A stretch of 8,917 nt of DNA from DATGHS01 sp035307785 (GTDB taxonomy: Bacteria > Planctomycetota > Planctomycetia > Gemmatales > Gemmataceae): NCBI GenBank assembly GCA_035307785.1, contig DATGHS010000382.1:1-8917 (forward strand), read 5' to 3'. The position numbers and the translations under genes were made by a program. Of the stretch, positions 5,382-8,917 are shown piece by piece. Under the pieces are notes generated by a model. That model saw only the letters and a program-made list of their open reading frames with translations, was not told the origin of the DNA and did not search any database. Numbering within the stretch: the stretch's first letter is position 1; every line of letters begins with the position of its first letter.

Positions 5382-6095
5382 TTAGCCTACCGGCTTTCGT
5401 CCCAGGACCATGTACTGCGCTCCCAGGGGCAGCCGGCTGACCATCGGCTCTGTCCAACGCAGCCATTTCAAAATGTGCGGAAAGATGAAGAGGAAGTCGG
5501 TGCGCAGCACTTCGAACCCGCTGGCTCGTAACGTGCGGCGGGTCTCAGGCGGCGTCAGCGTAATGGCATCTTTGTCAAACGGAATGCGGCTCATGACCAG
5601 CCGCGTGCCGGGGTTCCACGGATTGTTTTCCCAGAGCGCGAACAGGCCGCCGGGCCGCAGACAGCGGAATACGTAATCGACCGAAGAAGCACGCTGTTGA
5701 GGTGGAATGTGATGAAAGACGCCATTGCAAAATGCCAGGTCGATAGTGCCGGCAGGCTTGTACTGCTCGAAAAGCAGAAACCGCGCGCGCTCGGAGCCAT
5801 GCATTTGCTCGGCCACTTCGCGGGACTTGGAGGAGACTTCAAGACCGAGCACGGAGGATATACCCAGCACGTCGAACAGAAACGGCGTGGCCGATCCAGT
5901 GCCGCAGCCGAAATCCACTGCTGAGTCGGGCTGGAATTTAAGCTTTTGCAAGGCGCCTTGCAACCACGCGATGCGGCCATGGGCAAAATAGTTCTTGCCT
6001 TCTCCGGAAACGGAAAGCCCTTGCTCAAGGGCGGCATCGTAGCCATTGGCATAGGCATCGAAAGCAGAACTGGTAGTGCTGGTGGAAATAGTCAT
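5382..6095 (-). CDS. Class I SAM-dependent methyltransferase
   Basis: A 237-residue cytoplasmic protein with a Rossmann-type methyltransferase core. Motif I is VDFGCGTGS (60-68), the ribose-binding acid is E86 in GLEVSS, the post-II region gives IDLAFCNGVFHHIPP (118-132), and LRPGGLFALWENN (near 146-158) is the usual motif III loop. The C-terminal part (WNPGTRLVMSRIPFDKDAITL, then LPLGAQYMVLGRKP) belongs to type-11/12 methyltransferases. I cannot name the substrate. The ATG at 6095 has no good Shine-Dalgarno (upstream reads CTTCTTGC), but no other in-frame start fits before the domain. It appears to be monocistronic, divergent from aceE, with copy B of the 47-bp element 66 nt upstream. Confidence 0.85.
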   Translation of the reverse strand: MTISTSTTSSAFDAYANGYDAALEQGLSVSGEGKNYFAHGRIAWLQGALQKLKFQPDSAVDFGCGTGSATPFLFDVLGISSVLGLEVSSKSREVAEQMHGSERARFLLFEQYKPAGTIDLAFCNGVFHHIPPQQRASSVDYVFRCLRPGGLFALWENNPWNPGTRLVMSRIPFDKDAITLTPPETRRTLRASGFEVLRTDFLFIFPHILKWLRWTEPMVSRLPLGAQYMVLGRKPVG

Positions 6096-6135
6096 GCAAG
6101 AAGGTCGGTGCCGAAGCGGTCATTTCCAAGCTTTG

Positions 6136-6160
6136 CCGGGCGCACGCTGCAACCGCCCGG
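6136..6160. repeat. GC hairpin next to 47-bp element copy B
   Basis: CCGGGCG (6136-6142) pairs perfectly with CGCCCGG (6154-6160) around an 11-nt loop. It ends 1 nt before copy B of the 47-bp element and lies in the predicted leader of the methyltransferase gene. Copy A has a GC palindrome on the same side, so the hairpin may belong to the element. Confidence 0.45.
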
Positions 6161-6161
6161 T

Positions 6162-6208
6162 GCAACCCGCCGAAGCAAGGGTACTATCCGGCCAGGGAAA
6201 GGCAAATG
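6162..6208 (-). repeat. 47-bp conserved element, copy B (upstream of methyltransferase)
   Basis: This is the partner of the block at 5306-5352, same orientation, no gaps, 37 of 47 bases identical. Read leftward it contains TTGCCT, 16 nt, TACCCT. An inverted repeat AAATGC (6204-6209) / GCATTT (6217-6222) overlaps its right edge, as in copy A. It lies 66 nt before the methyltransferase start and 138 nt before aceE, so it could act on either gene. Confidence 0.6.
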
Positions 6209-6346
6209 CGCCGGAAGCATTTCCCGGCCCAATTCGGGACCAGTGTCTACCTAGACTTCCGGGACCGGTCCGCCACATCGGTGCAGTTGCGCCATAAAAT
6301 GCATTAAGAGGAGCTGTTTTCGCACTCCACACCGAGGACCGCCTGT
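6209..6346 (+). promoter_or_regulatory. Upstream region of aceE with palindromes and a weak -10
   Basis: Three symmetrical motifs are clustered here: a CGGGACC direct repeat (6235-6241 and 6260-6266, 25 bp apart), the inverted repeat GTCTA-CC-TAGAC (6245-6256) between them, and the perfect palindrome GGACCGGTCC (6262-6271). A possible -10 box TAAAAT (6295-6300) has no convincing -35. GAGGA (6334-6338) lies 8 nt before the ATG. The cluster could be an operator for aceE; it does not match the known PdhR site AATTGGT...ACCAATT. Confidence 0.35.
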
Positions 6347-8917
6347 ATGAATCGCATCTTACAACTCGATGTGCCGGCCCCTTCGGTAGTAGGAGATATC
6401 GACCCAGATGAAACGGCCGAATGGCTCGATTCGCTGGAGGGCGTGCTGCGCTCGCAGGGGCCGGAGCGCGCCCGGTTTTTGTTGGAAGCGCTGTTGGAAA
6501 AGGCGCACAGCGAAGGCGTGCAGTTACCCTTCACAGCGAATACACCGTACACGAATACGATTCATGTTTCCGAGCAGCCCACCTTTCCGGGCAATCGCGA
6601 ACTCGAGCGCAAGATCAAAAACTACGTACGCTGGAACGCCATGGCGATGGTCGTGCGGGCAAACAAAAATACCAATGTCGGCGGGCACATTGCGACCTAC
6701 GCTTCCGCGGCCACGCTGTATGAGATCGGCAGCAATCACTTTTTTCGGGGCCCTAAAGACGACCATCCCGGCGACATTATCTACTTCCAGGGGCACGCCA
6801 GCCCCGGCATGTATGCGCGCGCATTCCTCGAAGGCCGGCTCAGCGAACAGCAGCTCATCAATTTCCGCCGCGAGTTGCAGGCGGGCGGCGGTCTGTCGAG
6901 CTATCCACACCCGTGGCTCATGCCGCAATTCTGGCAATTTCCCACCGTGAGCATGGGCCTGGGGCCGATCATGGCCATTTATCAGGCCCGGTTCATTCGC
7001 TACTTGCAAGACCGCGGCCTGGCCGATTTCGGCAACGATCCGCCTCGGGTGTGGGCGTTCCTGGGCGACGGCGAGTGCGATGAGCCGGAGACACTCGGCT
7101 CCATCAGCCTGGCAGCGCGCGAGAAACTCGACAATTTGATTTTTGTTATCAATTGCAATCTTCAGCGGCTCGACGGGCCGGTTCGCGGCAACGGCAAGAT
7201 CATTCAGGAACTGGAGGCGATTTTCCGGGGCGCAGGCTGGAATGTAATCAAAGTCATTTGGGGCAGCGAGTGGGACCGGCTGCTGGCGAAAGACTACAAC
7301 GGCGCGCTCGCCCGGCGCATGCTCGAAGTAGTGGACGGCGAATATCAGCTATATGTCGTGAAAGGGGGCGCCTATATCCGTGAGCATTTCTTCAACACGC
7401 CGGAGTTGAAGAAGATGGTCGAGCCCATGTCCGACGAGGAGTTGGCCAACCTGAAGCGCGGCGGGCATGATCCGCTGAAGATGTACGCTGCCTACAAGGC
7501 GGCCGTCGAGCACCAAGGCCAGCCGACCGTCATTCTCGCAAAAACGGTGAAGGGTTACGGCACGCCTGCAGAGGGCAAGAACGTCGCGCACCAGGCGAAG
7601 AAAATGGAAGTGACGCTGCCGCGCGAGGGCTTGCCCAAGTCGGAGCATGATGTTGATCCCGAAAAATTGCGGCAGCACCTGGCCCTGCGGCATTTCCGCG
7701 ACCGCTTCAGTATTCCCATTTCCGACGAGCAGCTTGACAGCATTCCGTTCTACCGGCCGCCGGAGAATACGGAAGAAATGCGCTATTTGCAGGAGCGGCG
7801 CGAAGCACTCGGCGGGTTCCAGCCGGAACGCAGCACGAAGTTTGAGCCGTGCAAGCCGCCGCTACCCAAGAGCTTCGAAAAGGTGCTGAAGGGCAGCACC
7901 ACGGGCAAAACGCAATCGACCGCGCTCGCGTGGCTCAATCTCATGATGGACCTGATGCAAGACCCAAACGTCGGGAAGTTGATCGTTCCCATAGTGCCCG
8001 ACGAAGGGCAAACCTTCGGCATGCCGGGCATGTACAGCAAGTTCGGCATCTACAGCCACGTGGGCCAGCTTTACGAGCCGGTGGACAAAGGCACTCCCAC
8101 CAGCTACCGCGAATCGCAAACCGGGCAGGTAATTCAAGAAGGTATCACGGAAGCCGGCAGCATGTGCAGCTTTATCGCAGCCGGGACGTCGTACAACATT
8201 CACGGCGTGAACACGATTCCGTTTTACATCTTCTATTCGATGTTCGGTTTCCAGCGCACCGGCGACTTGATCTGGGCCGCAGCCGATAGTCGCTGCCGGG
8301 GTTTTCTGATGGGTGGCACGGCCGGGCGCACCACACTCAACGGCGAAGGCCTTCAGCACGAAGACGGGCACAGCCATTTGATTGCCACGACCATACCCAC
8401 TTGCCGGGCCTACGATCCGACCTTCGGTTTTGAGCTCGCCACGATCATGCAAGACGGCATCGAGCGCATGTTCGTGAAGGGCGAAGACATTTTCTATTAC
8501 ATCACGGTCTACAACGAAGCCTACGAGATGCCGGCATTGCCTGACGGCGTGCGCGACGGCATCTTGCGCGGGTTGTATTCATACAAGGCCGTTACGCCGG
8601 CCAAGGCGAAGCTCACTGTGCAACTGCTGGGCAGCGGCGTGATCATGAATGAGGTGCTGCGGGCGCAAGCGATCCTCGCGGAAAAATACAATGTGGCGAG
8701 CACGGTCTGGAGTGCGACCAGCTACCAGGAACTTCGCCGCGATGCGATGGAATGCGAGCGCTGGAACCGGCTACACCCGGATAAGAAAAAGAAAATCTCG
8801 TATGTCGAGCAAACTCTCGGCAAAACGAAGGGACCCATCGTGGCCAGCTCGGACTATATGCGGGCGGTGCCCGAACAGATCGCGCCCTATGTCAATTGCC
8901 GGCTATTGGCCCTGGGC
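6347..8917 (+). CDS. aceE: Pyruvate dehydrogenase E1 component, homodimeric type, 3' end cut by window edge
   Basis: The frame runs open for 857 codons to the window end; by comparison with the 887-residue E. coli protein about 60 residues are missing. AceE decarboxylates pyruvate with thiamine diphosphate and transfers the acetyl group to the lipoyl E2. Thiamine-binding motif residues are GDGECDE (240-246) through NCNLQRLDG (269-277). H415 in GKNVAHQAKKM matches the active-site loop His407 of E. coli. Other conserved blocks are SNHFFRG, YFQGHASPGMYARAFLEGRL, SYPHPWLMPQFWQFPTVSMGLG, FYIFYSMFGFQRTGDL, GRTTLNGEGLQHEDGHSH (H671 to H677) and YYITVYNEAYEMPA. The linker after H415 is somewhat longer than in E. 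coli. The ATG is preceded by GAGGA at 8 nt, and an in-frame TAA at 6305 bars any longer form. E2 and E3 genes would be expected downstream. Confidence 0.96.
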   Translation, partial: MNRILQLDVPAPSVVGDIDPDETAEWLDSLEGVLRSQGPERARFLLEALLEKAHSEGVQLPFTANTPYTNTIHVSEQPTFPGNRELERKIKNYVRWNAMAMVVRANKNTNVGGHIATYASAATLYEIGSNHFFRGPKDDHPGDIIYFQGHASPGMYARAFLEGRLSEQQLINFRRELQAGGGLSSYPHPWLMPQFWQFPTVSMGLGPIMAIYQARFIRYLQDRGLADFGNDPPRVWAFLGDGECDEPETLGSISLAAREKLDNLIFVINCNLQRLDGPVRGNGKIIQELEAIFRGAGWNVIKVIWGSEWDRLLAKDYNGALARRMLEVVDGEYQLYVVKGGAYIREHFFNTPELKKMVEPMSDEELANLKRGGHDPLKMYAAYKAAVEHQGQPTVILAKTVKGYGTPAEGKNVAHQAKKMEVTLPREGLPKSEHDVDPEKLRQHLALRHFRDRFSIPISDEQLDSIPFYRPPENTEEMRYLQERREALGGFQPERSTKFEPCKPPLPKSFEKVLKGSTTGKTQSTALAWLNLMMDLMQDPNVGKLIVPIVPDEGQTFGMPGMYSKFGIYSHVGQLYEPVDKGTPTSYRESQTGQVIQEGITEAGSMCSFIAAGTSYNIHGVNTIPFYIFYSMFGFQRTGDLIWAAADSRCRGFLMGGTAGRTTLNGEGLQHEDGHSHLIATTIPTCRAYDPTFGFELATIMQDGIERMFVKGEDIFYYITVYNEAYEMPALPDGVRDGILRGLYSYKAVTPAKAKLTVQLLGSGVIMNEVLRAQAILAEKYNVASTVWSATSYQELRRDAMECERWNRLHPDKKKKISYVEQTLGKTKGPIVASSDYMRAVPEQIAPYVNCRLLALG

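Noticed and set aside
6120..6332. 70-codon minus-strand frame between methyltransferase and aceE
   Set aside because: It covers the repeats and symmetric motifs of the divergent region, with no ribosome binding site or family likeness.

Overview
The window looks like part of a chromosome from a free-living, moderately GC-rich bacterium, most likely a planctomycete. I infer this from gene style: a secreted enterochelin-esterase-like protein beside an SMP-30-type beta-propeller, a periplasmic chalcone-isomerase-like protein, a homodimeric E1-type pyruvate dehydrogenase, and several small dispersed repeats. No rRNA, tRNA, CRISPR array, transposase or phage gene is visible.

Left block, minus strand (1-1822): pdxA, a secreted chalcone-isomerase-like protein and a histidine phosphatase cut by the window edge follow one another in transcription order. 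The gaps are 17 nt and then essentially none, and both downstream genes have strong GAGGAGG ribosome binding sites, so this is probably one operon. Facing away from pdxA across a 192-nt divergent intergenic region is ackA (acetate kinase, plus strand, 2015-3217).

Middle block, minus strand (3285-5114): a secreted esterase is followed 3 nt later by a secreted beta-propeller gene. The N-terminal coding part of the propeller gene contains a pair of inverted GC-rich palindromic repeats. Its signal-peptide core is encoded by three tandem 9-bp repeats. ackA and the propeller gene converge across a short gap holding a near-perfect 24-nt palindrome.

Right block: a SAM-dependent methyltransferase (minus, 5382-6095) is divergent from aceE (plus, from 6347, running off the window end). 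Two 47-bp elements about 79% identical to each other lie in the same orientation upstream of the esterase and upstream of the methyltransferase. A run of four TGTAGCA heptamers at 10-11 bp spacing lies beside the first.

Functionally, aceE makes acetyl-CoA from pyruvate and ackA interconverts acetyl phosphate and acetate, so the two touch the same metabolic node, although no phosphotransacetylase gene is present here. The main things worth a second look are the repeat insertion in the propeller gene's N-terminus, the paired 47-bp elements, the phased heptamers, and the apparent loss of lactonase metal ligands in the propeller. I found no clear new multi-gene defence or mobile system.
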